Assembly: GCA_900708905.1 (NCBI GenBank)
Contig: CAADRB010000055.1
Coordinates: forward strand, 781,637-845,636
Source of the DNA: Hymenolepis diminuta
Taxonomy: Eukaryota > Platyhelminthes > Cestoda > Cyclophyllidea > Hymenolepididae
Direction: 5' to 3'
Length of the DNA: 64,000 nucleotides
The translations under genes and the position numbers were made by a program. Positions 12,331 to 26,600 of this stretch are shown piece after piece; the stretch's first letter is position 1; each line of letters begins with the position of its first letter. The notes beneath the pieces are model-generated. The model searched no databases. It was not told where the DNA came from and saw only the letters and a program-made list of their open reading frames with translations.

Positions 12331-15300
12331 AATTTGGGGGTAAATTGACAATAGAGGACTCTGCTAGAGGCTATTCGAACTGCTCAGAAGGATCACTTAG
12401 GTGTAGCAAAAAGACTTATTGGTGTAGCATCCGCTACAGACTAATGTTTCCCACTTATCACAGGAATTAGCTAAAAACTCATAAGATTCTGGTAGCCTAA
12501 AGTAAAGATCATTCACATTATATCCTACGAAATTTGAACATTTTTTATTATTTTGCTGTCCGATTTTGTTCCACGGTTAGGACTATTTGAGCTTCAAACT
12601 GGTAATTAACTAGGCTTAGGAAGTCTTCGGCGGATTATAAAAAGACAGTCAGTCAAATTTCCCAAATAAGCTTCAAAATGTTAAAAATAGGTCTTTTAAA
12701 CTACTTTTAACATTAAAATTTTTCACTTTTATTCCTTTTGATAATAAAATTTAAATAAATATTTTTACCTTTTATTTATTTGTTAAAGATAATATTATCT
12801 GTATGTCCTTTTTTCGATTCTCCATCTTCCTTTGTAAGTATCGCATCCTTTTAATTAGCCTTATGCAAGACCTAATGGTTTAATCTTTTTGATAAATAAA
12901 AATATCAACACCGATTCATGAGTCGATTTTCTTTGTTTCATCTCTCTAGAAAATTCAGTCATCTTCCACAGATTCACTGAAACGACGTTCGACTCAAAAA
13001 TCTAAGTATCTGTATACATATAGGGTACAATTTTGCCAAATTAATGCAGACTGTGGAACCTTGAGATGCTATTTTGCTAGTTCATTTACCTGTCAAAAAT
13101 CGATATATACAAACGCTGATATTAACATAGTATTAATCCACACTATTTTATTGGTCCCCGAAACAGTAACATAAAATTGAATAAAGTTCCTTATTAACTA
13201 ATCAGCCAATAAACACTGAACACCTTGGACGAGTAATCTTGGAGAAGATTTAATAAAGTAAAAAGGTAGAGAAAGAAGCAGTGATTGATATTGTACCATA
13301 TGAATCCAAAGGTCAAATGTAGTAAGACTGCCTTACTGTCATGTCCTTTTCTTGACAAACTTTCGAGACCCTCCTTTCATCTAACATTTATCCATACTCT
13401 TACCTGGTTCTATCTGTTCTCTGAGGTGAAAAATTACAATTTTTGCCTTGCTGGTGGTTGTATTATTCTATTCCACTTTAAAATGAAATGGTCTAATATA
13501 AAGGCAATAGTGAATTTTGAAATTTTATCAACAATTTTGAAATAGCAGAACTAGAAGATGGAACTATTCTATACGTTACAACAGAATCTCTAACCTCACT
13601 AAGCATAACCGCATTTACAATTTTGAAAGACCAAACATAATAAATTTATTCTGTATGCTAGATTCGAGTTTGTTCAACTATTTGCTGATGTGGCGCATCA
13701 GTTAATGTGTCTGATGTCTACACTTATTGAGCCGAATGACCGACCACTGTGATTAAGTATGACTAGTAAGATATGACCAGAGAGACATCAAAAATGCTCA
13801 TATTGTCGTTTATAATATATTTTATTATTCATGTTTAAAATATTTCATTTAAAAATACTCTTTAAATGTATTTCGTTATATTTAAAAATCATTATAGAAA
13901 TATCTGAGGGAGAATTATAAGTCTTCCCGAAGTACAGTTACTAATTGTTAAATACACTCTTTAAATCATTTTGAGAAAGATACCGCGGAAAATAAATCAT
14001 CATTTTTGATATTTAAGTTTTTTCACAAGTTAAAATATTGCAAAATATGAACATCTGGAATGATAAACAAATACTTGGCATTTTCAAAATGTGGGAATCT
14101 GATGTCAGAGCTTTCTAAATTTAAAAGGAGAGATTATGTCGTACATATGTAGCCATAAAATTGCCACTAATGTGTTCTATTTTTTTAAAAGAACAAATCA
14201 ACTTCTCTGAAGCTGGCAATTTCAGGATATCTTTAATTTTAAATTTCATAAGAGATTAATTGATATTATTTTTGAATTAATTTTAGCTAATTTATCATTT
14301 TCTCATCAAAGGCAATAATGTTAAAAAAGTTGAATTTAACTCTGCTTGATCGAATCGAACAAGAATGGAATGTTTTTAATCCTTAACTACCTTCAGCGAG
14401 GAACTGTTACAAGTGAGATTACTTTAATCTCAGTAAACAGTAATTGTTTACGGGTCCCACTTATCATACTACAAGACCTTTGATTAAAATTAAAGGTATC
14501 CGCTGAGACACAACTTTAAGACATGAGTAATTAAAGCATTCGGAATTCAATAACATTATGTGATGAGAAAAGAGGTACCCATTAAAGATAACCATGCGCC
14601 CATCTTTGTTGACACGCACACATCGAGGGGATAACCGTTTTGAATTTAGCCTTTCCGAATGACGATATTCAGGAAAATATCAAATTAAAAAGATATATAT
14701 AGATGAAAATATGTCAAAGTTACTCCTGTGATTAGAATAATAATATTGACCGATACATCTCGGTCAATATTAACCCATTTTACCTAATAATGTACTAATC
14801 TTTGAATTGATTTCAGTTTGTTCCTGGTAGATCGAATGACAAAATCGAATATTTTTAAATCTTCTACTTGTCCTAACGAGCGTCTGCAAGAGATACCAGA
14901 CTAAAGGCGAAGTATTCTTCGGTGACACTTGACCGTGGGATTTGACAGATGAATACGCTGAAATGGCCCTTCACATTCATGGCTCTCTCATAACTTAATA
15001 CTAACATTAGCCTTGTCGAAGTATTAAAAAATCTTTACGTCTGTAGCTGACAGAATTCTCTTAGAATCAATTTTAAATTATGTATTTCAAATGGGGTTAC
15101 AACTTTTAAAATTTAATTTATTAAATTTATCATTTTTAGGGGAAGCGATAAATAGATACAAGATTAATGATTAATCGATGCTTATTTAAACAAACTTTAA
15201 TCACAAAAATAAATTTAATATTTTTGTTAATAAGGATAACTTTAAATAATTCTTAAATTGTCTTCAATTTATCTCCATAGCAGTAATTTTTCTGATTAAC

Positions 15301-18300
15301 GATTTTATGACTTCCGGTGTTACGATATGCGATAATTGCAAACGGATCTTCAAACATGATATATCCTAGATGGTAATTACAAAAGGAAAACAGAAGTGTT
15401 TAGCAATATCCGCTTTTATGACCTGTGAAAGTTTATAATATGTTTTACTGGCAATTTTATGTTGATTCTATATGCTTTAAGCTGCCTTAATTGCATGGTG
15501 ATTAAACTGTCCAATTGTTACTACGACCTCGGAGCTCTGGCATATTCAGTCAATTTCCAAATTATATGGCCTGCAAAAATAAAAAAACAAATAAAAATAT
15601 GACTGGGATAATTCTTTAAGAACACAGAAACTAGAAAGTGCTTGAGGAAGTATCTGGTTGTAAAAGTTTAGTTTTGCACCAATAAACGGAAATCCAAAAC
15701 CAAGTCCGGTGCCGAATAAAAGGCCAAGAGTAGGTAAGGGCAGTTCGGATAGTTGAAAGCCAGAAGTTGAAAATGGAAGAGTGTTGTCAGACGACCATTT
15801 GAGTGTCCTCAGGTGTTATGATGGACATTTTGATGTAAAATTTTGCCGAATGATGGCGGTTTTTTGTTGCTAAAAACATATTTTGATGAGACAATTAAAT
15901 TGTTCATTTGAATTCAAGATTCTGGAGTACTCACTGCAGTAGGAGATTGAATAACTTGTCTCTGGGACAACTTGCATCTCAATTCGACTGCAATTTCCGA
16001 GACTGCAAAACGTTAGAAATTGTTTTTATCATCTCTCAGCCAACTAGAATGTGTGTCAAGATTTAATTAAATTAACCAATAACAAGACTAGTTAAAAAAA
16101 TCAGGCTGATTAGAGATTTATTAAAGAACAGTAATGGTATTTAATATTTTTTGTTAAATTTAACAAGTAAAAGTTGGGGTTTATTCCTTCTAATGAGGAA
16201 TTTTTATGAAATTAACTATGTTGTACCTCAGAGAAACTTTTAGACTTTTCCTACGAATAACTATCCACGAAATACCGACAAACTTTCTTTAATTCTTATT
16301 CAAGGGAGAGTGTTTGAATGAGCGAAACAGTAAAGCACTCTTCCTGTATATTGGTTTAGACTCCAATTTATCTACCTCAATCTGGTCTCTGCATATTCTA
16401 CTCAAATGTATTTCACTTTTTTCCCTCCCGTGACTCTAATAATTAATTCTTCACTCTTTTCCTGCACTAAAATTATTTATCTATCGGTTACACTTTATGC
16501 TCACATCACGTGTTCCAGTAAAACATGATTCAGACTGCTTGTATATGTTCATAAAACGAGAGCTTCCTCCCTCGAGTTAGGACCTGCCACTCTGCTTCTA
16601 AGTATACAGCAACATGCATACCAGCTGATTAGATTGCCTGATTGTACCATTTTTCAACTATTAGTCAAGTCACAAGAGGGACATATCAGTTTAGTTAATC
16701 ATTAAACAGTAGAGTTTAAATGCGTTCAACAGATCAAGGTCATTGTGCATTACTTTCTAACAAAAAATGGTATGAATTTTAAGTACTTCTTTAAAGTGAA
16801 ATGCGGTAGATTTGTGATCTAACCCAGCAGTGTGGCCAATGAAAAAACAAATAACACATTTACAGCTGATCTGATTACATCCGAATTTTACGATGCTTCT
16901 TATTTAGTTAGCTGTGTGCATTTTCTTTGTAAATAACGGCCATTCTTGAAAATCATCGAAATTACTCTCAATTGTCCTGAAAATCGTTCTCCGACACAAA
17001 TGAACCTCTTACGTACCCTATAAATGCTAACAACAAAGAGGCACAAATTGGGACTCAAGCTTCAGAGATTTCTCTGCTTTTCGAAGAAATTCCTTATTTG
17101 GTGACTGTAATATTTAGAGCTTAGCATGTTCATGTCAAATATCGCAATTGGTCATCTTTGATCATACAGATTTAGCACTAAGCCCTTGCGATTAGTACAG
17201 TCCACATAATTACATTTTACGTAGCAACTACATTTATTAATAGTGGTCATTAAAATATTCAAAGCTAATTGGGCGAAAGAATGTTTTTTACCCATTAACT
17301 GTGGCTTTTCAAATGGCAACGGATTTCATAATTTGTTAATAACCTTTTCCCTAACCTAATATGGACTTCCAGAAGGAGCATGCAATGCCTGCAATCAGTG
17401 CCCAAGATGCTGACTGTTATTGAAAATAGAATAGGAGGTATCTCAGGGTGATTGATTTATGAGTTCTATAATCATCAACAGTCATTCCTGTTTCTATTTT
17501 ATGCATAAACTTTGATTTTTATTAAAAATCGAGGTGGTTAAACTCCTCACCCCCAGCCGTCTCCATTACCAAACTTCAAGTATTGTCTCCCTCTACATAA
17601 CCTTGAGTCTGGAGGGATCAGTAAAACAAATGTGGCCACAGAAGTTTAGTGACTAGGAGACAAAAATGCCATTCATGTTATAACTGAGATAAGAGCTATA
17701 TCATTTTGAAAAAATAATTTATTTTGTTAGATAGGTTCGATTAAAAGCAGCCCAACTCAAACGTAAAAACACTTATCTTTAAATACCTCAAGTAATCAAA
17801 ATATTTCTTAAAGAAGAAATAATATTTTAAAATAAATTTATTTAATAATATAAAATATATTGGCCCCAAAAATTTTGACATATATTCTATTTATTGTTGT
17901 GACCTTTTTTCTGCACTGAAATTAGTTACCTTTGGTTCGAGGCTTAAAGTAGGCGGGTGCAAAGAAATTTGTGCTAATAACTAGATTAAATTAGAAAAAG
18001 GAGGACACAAAATAAAGACTGACAAATTATGCAAGATTAGAGACAAACAAATAAGTCTATTAAAAAAATTACAAATAAATTAATTTCCTGTTTCCCTAGC
18101 AATACACAATTCTCATTATTGAGGGATAATACTTACCGAAAGAGCTTTAATTATCTCTAAGACGCCTTTTCATGGTATTCTAAATTTTAGAAGAAGTTTA
18201 AAAGATTAATAATATTATTATTAATAATTAATAAAGATTAATAATATCCCCCCAAGTTATTTTAATTTTTTTTCACCTTCAAATTCTCCTATACATTACA

Positions 18301-20454
18301 GAGAAGTTCAAACAAGAGGAAGCTGGCAAATAACCATCAGGTATGTGGCAAGTCATTAACCTCGTAAGTGGAATATTTTCCTCGGTAATTGCTCCTTCTG
18401 AATGTCAAGCATCTACATTATCTGGCTCATCTTATTTCCGGAATGCTATTGCGTTATAGAATCCCTCTTTAACTGTTTGAATAACGCCTTGCGTTAAGAA
18501 TATTTTGCAAATGTCCTCTATTTCTAACCTCAAGGAAAGACACATTATCTTGTGTTGTCAGTACTGTAAATTCTTGATCATTCACCTATTATTTTAACGA
18601 CGTTCGAAGTCTAATCGAATAGAGTTTAGATTTTGTTTTGGTTAGTCTTTTTCTCTTCATGTGATATGTGGAATCACGTGTACATTGGACAGATTGAAAT
18701 GAATGGGAATAGAAAAGAGGAAGGAGAAGGAGGGGGGATTTGGAGAGGAGGAGAAGTGTCAATACTGAGGGAGGACAGCCTGAGTTGAGAGGAGCAAATT
18801 GTGAATTATCCTACGACGGAAAGTTTGGTGTTTGTTCTTTGTGGGTCATTGTGTGAAAATTTACTAATATTTATATCATCCTTTTCACATTCGATTTTAC
18901 GCATCACTGGATGGAAATTTTGGGCTGGAATACTGTAAAAGTGGGAAAAGTCAGTAAAGGAGATACGTCTGGCTGCTCTGAATACATTTACGAATGAAGA
19001 GGAATCATCTAAGAATTAAGGTGGATGATAAATTGTTGGAAAAAATGGATGAATCTCAATGGAGCTATTTTTTGCCTTCACTAATGATGATAATGAACTC
19101 TGATGTAGTCCTTTCGATTTACTAAGATGTCTGCTTCATCTTAATTCATCATTGTGTGCGAGTCATCGAACAAATTAGTATTTTATATAAGCTGAATACT
19201 CTCCAACTCTAAAGATGACGTCGTAGCTATCAATCCTTCTCTGAACCAGTGGATGTTGAAATACAGGCTTTTCTCTGATATCAAACAATTTGAAAGCGAC
19301 TAATAAAATATGCCATGAAAAAACTGAGATTAAAGCAATTTTTGTTTAAGGAAACAGATGTCTGATGCATTTATTGCACAACAGTTGTCACGAAAAAAAT
19401 TACAAAGGGAGTTAAATTCTTCTACCTCTTGACGACTTAGAGGCATAGGAAATACTAATTACAACTTACGATTTTGAGGATTCTCCAATTTTCAAGAGGT
19501 AGTTCTTCATATTTCGCTCTCTTCCTCTCTTCTTGTTCGGAAATGTAGCACTGAAATATATAAATACACATATATCCACCCTTGTTCAAATTGGGTTTTC
19601 ATACAAATACTCACTGATGTTTTTTTCGATAGAAATTCAACTTGTGCTTAATAATCACGTAGAATCTAGTATATTATTGTTATAGCCCACCCTCCTCTGT
19701 AGGATACCGTAACCGACTCTTAGCTTCTGTAAGATACTGCACTAATTACAAACACGACCCGTCGACACCACAATACAAAACGACCCAAACCATGATATCA
19801 ACACAAGACGCACGCTTTCGTATCGATAGATCGGTTTATATTATCTGCCATTTACAATCGTAACGTAAATAAATTCATCCGAATAAAAGGGAATTAAATG
19901 GTGGAAAATAAAGGATCATACATATAAGAATTGTTTTGGGGAAAATATTATTTTCTTCTATGTAACAATTATATCAAATGTTCATCTCAATAGCCCAATA
20001 CAGTTCGACTTTTTTATCACTTGTCGAGTTTAGCAAAGTGGTGCTTGGGTACAGAGCTCTTTAATGAAAAAGTATTAGCGTTTTACTGCAAATTAAAATG
20101 TCCATAGTATTAAGATGCTAATCTAAAGTCTGGGATGACTAAAGAGCCATCCCAGATCCGTTCAGCTACCAAATCTGATGTATTCAAAGTTAGATGACAA
20201 AAGTCGTATAGAGAAAGTGCACTACGTAGCTACGAGTGTAAGACCTCGCTTTATGGTAATTGCTTATCATAGTTCCAACAAAAGTGAGACATATGAAATA
20301 TAAGCTGAGTTCATCAAAAAGGGCAGGTTCCACAAATTCAAAAGTATGAAATTCTTATCTGTTTTAGAGATCGTCATAAGTGCGTCAAGTGACACTTTGT
20401 TATCTTCTAAATCTAACAGAAAGATTTTGTATGTTCTTCGCCCTTTGAGCACAA
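12331..20454. other. AT-rich non-coding stretch
   Basis: No gene supported. It holds a perfect 13-bp hairpin at 14741-14772, a purine-rich patch at about 18700-18790, and several short AT-rich palindromes. Open frames are short with AT-driven composition. Confidence 0.5.
14741..14772. repeat. Perfect 13-bp inverted repeat (hairpin)
   Basis: Arms taatattgaccga and tcggtcaatatta are separated by the 6-base loop tacatc. The palindrome is perfect and stands out from the surrounding AT-rich sequence. No gene is adjacent. It may be the remnant of a small inverted-repeat element or a structure with no function. Confidence 0.9.
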
Positions 20455-20625
20455 AGGAACCCAGTTAAGGCCACCGTATATGAGTATCTGACCCTCCAAA
20501 AGCTTATACTTGGCCAGTTTTAATGACTGCAATAAGAATTTCTCATAACTAAATGCTTATCGATGGGCATTGATCTAGTGACCTCTGACTTTACAATCGT
20601 TAGATTATTTAAGTGCACTTTTAAA
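20455..20625 (-). repeat. Degenerate tRNA-derived SINE copy
   Basis: Read on the minus strand, the string agtcagaggtcactagatcaatgcccatcg resembles the tRNA-like head of the better copies, and a later part (gggtcagatactcatatacggtgg) resembles the body. The match is weak and the limits uncertain. Confidence 0.3.
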
Positions 20626-23600
20626 CTTTGGTAAAGAGTCTTTTTTATAGTACGAAAAAAGATTTATAAAATATTAGAGGAAATTTTAAATTAACAAGGA
20701 TTGAAATAATTCATGCAAATGGCACCGTGGACGAAGTTTAAGGTCTATGGTTCTACTCGAGAACGAACAATTCCCGCATGTGGTCTCTAAGTTGATCATC
20801 ATTCTCGTCACTATGTGAATATACGCTGCTCCTGATATCTCGGCAGCTAATCATTACAAAACACTGTCTTCGGTCCGGCGGTTTGGTTGTCCACCAAAAG
20901 TTTGTCATAAGAAAATATAACGTGTATCACATGTTGAAGCTGACTGATGTTAAGACTATTACAAGCAGTGGTCAATCACAGCATCACTGATCCAGAAGAT
21001 TGAATATAAAGCAGAATTTATCAAACAGCGACGATCTATACTTGAAAAGGGGAGCGCGTGTGAGAGAGAAAATGGAGAAGGAAGGGAGAGAGAGAGCATG
21101 AGAACTGATGTAGTGTTTTTGTAGTGTATTTGTCAATATTCAAATTCACAAAAGCCCACAGGTTTTGTTCACATGCGTGATTCCCTTAAAAATTTCTTTT
21201 TTTATTTACGTATGATGAATCCACTAGCCACCAAAATTGCATTCTGCCCATTTCTAGTATTTGCAACGCAAATTTCGTTGAAATATTCACTTTTACTTTA
21301 ACTATTTAAGTAGAAATTATATTTCAGTTTAAATTATGCAGTTTGCTAAAATTGAGAGTAATTTCAGTGCAAAAGAGCAGCTCTATCTCGCTTTATTAAG
21401 CACCAAATTATACTTTCCAAAATTAAAGAATTTGACAAATTTTACGAAAGAATATCAATGACAAACATTCTTAAGATCTCTTAACGCTTAAGGGTTTACC
21501 TTAATTTGTCGTTTTCTCGTTGATCAAATTATATTTTAAAGTACCCTTTTATTCTCACATATTCAGAATTTTACTTAAAATTCTTGTTTTACGTTTAATA
21601 GATCCTGACTGGCAATACGACTGATTGCTTATTTACACATGGGTTTTCAAGGCCTTTGCCCTTTATTTATGATCTAGTCCACTTCGATTACTTATGATGA
21701 TCCAACTGGCATATTGCAGAAGATTCACAACTTTAACCGAGTTATTTCAAAGGGTCCTAAGGGTAAGTTGTCTTAGGTACTCAACTGTTGAGCTTTCCTT
21801 ATAAATTAGGCGATTTCCACCTACCAAGAAATGAAAAAATATTCCTAATATTTGGTTTTGAAAGGCATAGGCAGTAAATCTTTGATTCATCACTGATCAT
21901 TAACCTAAAGTCATACATTAAATACATTCTCTTTCTCTTCAAACTGAATCGTCTGTCAAGTAGAAAATATTTTTTAGTATGAGAAAATATTTTTTGGAAA
22001 ATTCTCCCTCGAGAAATTAATATTTTTATTATTTGTCTGTTATATTTCCCATAAACATAATATTTCATTAGCTCCTTTGTATATTTCAATGTCATAACTA
22101 AATAGGTTTCGTAACAAGTTGACTTTGTGTTCTCTCCCTCTCTTTTCTATCGGCAAATGGAATATTGTAATATTTTCATATCCCCTTAAGAGCGTCATGA
22201 GAATAGCTACCAAGTACAAGTATTCATACGAAAATATCATTTTTTACATTCTTGTATGTTATTTTGAAATTCAGTGCCCTCCGTTGCATAATCGCATTTA
22301 GTTCTTCTATAAAGTTTTGTAGTAGTCACTAGATTTCCGGCGTAAGACTCATTGCAGCGAGAGCAATATGCCTTTACTCCTCCCTTCTCAGCCAGATTAT
22401 CACACTGTCCTCTAACTATTTCAACCGCCTCCATTAGCCGGCTAACGTTTCTTTGTTTCTATCACACATCTACTTGGCTGCTATCCAACTTTCATGATCG
22501 GGTTCTTCAATCAACTTCTATTTCCCTCTTTCCCCCTCTACAGCTTCTCTTTCCTTCTACCGTTTAGCCCTCTCCTCAGCAATCAGCCAATGTACACCGA
22601 GACAGGTGGTGTGATGATGCATTTGCACGCAAAAGCACTATTAGGTCGGGGTTACCCGACAGTTTGTGTGGGGGTTGGGTCAGGGCCTCCCATAGTTTTT
22701 TTCTGGAGGGTACTAGAAAATTACTATCTTCATCATTGCCGAAATAGGCAGCAGCTAGATTTGTAGGAACTCGACTCTGTTAAGCTAAGATATTCCTAAT
22801 GGCTAACAGCAGGCAAATGCCTTCTTCTAATCAAATGGTAAACGAGTTTAGTTCAGGAAATACCGTACACCAGAAATGGAAATGTGGAAGAGGAATAAAA
22901 GAAATGAATGTTGAGATCCATGGAAGGAGAGGGAGCTTATAAACAAAGGGTTGCGAATAAAAAACGTAGACTAGCTGATCATCGCTACGTTCTAATGCAA
23001 AGAAGTCAATCGATGTGAGGGTGTTCTTTGTGTACAGACTCGGGAAATGTACTGATTGCACTTGGTCGAAAGTAAAAGCGATCTCTTATAAAATCATTTG
23101 AACTTTAGCGTAGGATCTTAAAATAATTTTCTAGAAGCCTGCTGGAAGTAATCCTTTAATTTCTTATCAATATGGCATATACTAAAGCGGCATTCAAACT
23201 CAATTTACTCTGTAAGTGATCAAGTGACCGTCAAGGAACTTTAAATAAGACGTATTAGAGGACGGTTTGCACTCTCTTTAATGAAATGAATCAAGCGTTA
23301 TTACATCAGCAAGTTAAGTTCTTTTGATGTTTAGTGGGTGAACTTCTCACGCTGTGAGAAGATAGACGTTATAATCGTGGGACCTATCTATATGATATTT
23401 CAAAGTTTGGCAGCATTTGATGTTGCCTAATTTGGCTCAAAAGATGGTGCTCCTGACATCCATTATTCAGTTTCCAAACATATTGCAACACAGTAGGTTA
23501 ATCAGTTGCCATTTTGATTTTAGGATGACCGTCAACTGATTTATATTGGTATTAGGAAATGAGATATACTAATGACAAAAAATCAACTGTAATAGCGGTT

Positions 23601-26600
23601 TAGAATTTTATTATAATTCGCTCTTGGATTCGGAAAAGGCTATTCTCACTCTCAGGATAGAATTTTATTGTAGGGCAAATTTAAATTGTTATTTAAATAA
23701 TAAAAACAAATTTGAGCCACTTATTGCTCATACCAAACTCCTATCCCCTCCTGTTAATTCAATTAGTTAGTGTTCTCCCATTGCTCTAATGTGGCATGCG
23801 TAGGTTACTTTACGTGCAGAATATGAAAAAGTAACTCTGAACCTTAGAACCATCCACATACCGGATTAGCATACCGGTTCATATTGGAATTATTGACTGA
23901 AATGGGTCACTTTATTTGAACTAACGTAATATTGTATACTCGTCATGATCTCCCCATTTTCCATTAGAATGTCTTTGTGAGAAATTTTAACGAATTTGGA
24001 TTGGAGGTGTAACATTACCACAAATAGTGAGTCTTCCGACTCAAGTTGACATGATCTATAAATAAATCCCACAATCATTTCTAAATGGAATCCCTTAAGA
24101 ATTGAATAATTCCTTAAAACTGAGTTTTCTGTTGCTTTCCTGCAGTGATGTGGATTTTGAGTGCGGTAAAAAATACAAAAACACGTCTAACATTACAAAA
24201 TATATTAGCTACTAAACTGTCACTTGTACTAATGTTTCCCTTTATATACTCATTGGGCATAAATAATGGGAGAGCAGTTAACCTCAAGGAACCAAACAAT
24301 TGTAGACTAAATCTACTATTCTGGGGTCACTTGATTATTGCTTCAAGAATGGGACTTGGGTAAAGATCAAAAGCATTAAAAAGTATGCAATATGAAGAGA
24401 AAGACCTGTGGATCTTTGCACTTTAATCATTTGAATGACGTCCTTTTCTCTTGTTTGATCACCATTTATTTTGAAGGTCAAGGGTCATGTGATCAATATG
24501 GGTGATTTGTCTTTACTAGAGCCTGTGAATAATTGGATTTTTCAAAATTATTAATGTCTGATCCAGAAAAATAATGACCATGGTTTAAAGAAATGGAAAG
24601 TGTGACTGGCAGTAGATTTAGCAAACGAAATCTGCCTTGTTTGATAGCTCGGCTTATAAGGCTAGTGCTGTTGTTTCAGGTATAAATGCATTGATTATGG
24701 ATTTAATATTTTGAAGTTTCCTTTTAAAATATGTTTCAAAAATTTGTAAATTTAAGTTTTTGTTACTAACCTCTGACTCTCTGATACTCACTGATGTTGG
24801 TAATTCATCGAAAATTGGCAGTCAGCAATTGAAATTAATCCTTCTCGATTGATTGACTGATTTAGTGATCAATAATTGGTTTAAAAATTATCGATTTCAA
24901 TTTGATATTCGGTAGCTAACATTAAAAAGACTCCGATTCTTTGGAATGAAATAAGTGAGGATAGAAAGAGAATGACGGTCTGTAATGACGAATCTTTCCC
25001 TTCAAGAACTTCATAAGAAGAAAATGGAATATTCTCGATATCCTGATCTGTATTTTTTTCCAAATTAAAATTAAACTGACGGACTAGAATATGAAAGCGG
25101 TTTGTCTAAGTTATATCACTGAGGAAATAATACAACTATTTCTCAACATAAGGTTAAAAAAGTAAGTCTGACTTATGAACTGAAAGAGGGTTTACTCAAA
25201 GCAATAAACAAGAGGTAGCCTGAGATCCACAAGAATCTAAGATGCCGAACATTAATTTGTTGGATTTCTTTATTCAGAAAGATCATTCGTCTATTGAGGG
25301 CACTGCTTAATGATTTCTACCGTTAAAGGGGATATCAACCATTTTGAATTAAAAAAGCCGGACTCCTGGGGGTAGCTGAGGCCCACTACTTAAGCGGATT
25401 CTCACCGATCTACCCTGTTTTTGAGGTCAAATAGGTCTCCCTTTTTTTCGTACATCACTCTGAAAACCACCAAGCACGTTGGTACTTCTTGAATTGAAAG
25501 TAGGCTAGGCTAATAGCCTCGTCGATCAGTACGATAGCACTTCCCAGCAGGTGGACCATTATGAGTACAGAGTGGACTAATGAGCACCCGGAACTTCAGA
25601 TATACTCAATCACATGTTTCCATGCAGCGTAACGACCACTTAGGAGTGATATGCACTCCCTCTCTCGTTTTTACTCATTTATAATTCTTGGTCCATCATT
25701 CTAATGCGTGATATTTCTTTCTGCATCTCGTTCTTTTTCGACACAATTTACCCTAATTAGAACTTATTGGGACCGAGCTTCTAATGATACTTATATTCCT
25801 CTACTCATATACTGGGCTAATTTACATCATCAAAGAGACTCCCACATGATTATACCTAATAGTGTGTCATCTACACCGGCTGTCACTGCAAATTTTCGCC
25901 ACCCGATGACAAAATACTGATTTTCATCCTTTGATATGTGTTTTCTAGTTTTCTTTTATCGCATTTTGGATTGTTTATCAATTTAAATTTGGTGGATATC
26001 AATATCGGCTGTTAATACCGGATGAAGGAATCCACACACATTTACTGACTCACGTCTGCTTAGTCCCAATTGTCAGATAATGCTTTCTTAACTTCTTTGA
26101 AAGAGGCACTAGTCTTATCAGTTTAGCTACAGCAGGAGTTCGTCAAAATTAGGCCTGATATCCTCTGGTAGGATTAATGTTTTCTCTTGACAACAGCCTT
26201 TCCCAAATGAAAAGAACAAGAGTTAAGTAGGACCACGAGTAAATTGAGTACAAACAAGAAATGAGACGTAAAGAGAGGCGAACAAACGAATTGAAAATTG
26301 AAAAAGTAGAGGAAGAAGTACCAGTTAAATAGGGATAAAAAACCGATTTAAGATATGGTAATTGGAATTGGCCTGTTTGTCTTCATTCGGCTGATAAGCA
26401 ACCAATAAAAACCGCCATCTGATAATTAGGGCAGCACAGACATAAAAATCAACATCTGCGTTCTCGTATGTCATTCATTAATTAATACCGTACTTAGGTA
26501 TACCATCGTAAGAATGAAATCTGGGATGGTAGGATCTGTAGTACCGGTGTAACCTGACTCATAGGGTCGCTTTGTCTCTATATTGCGTTCATACTGACTC

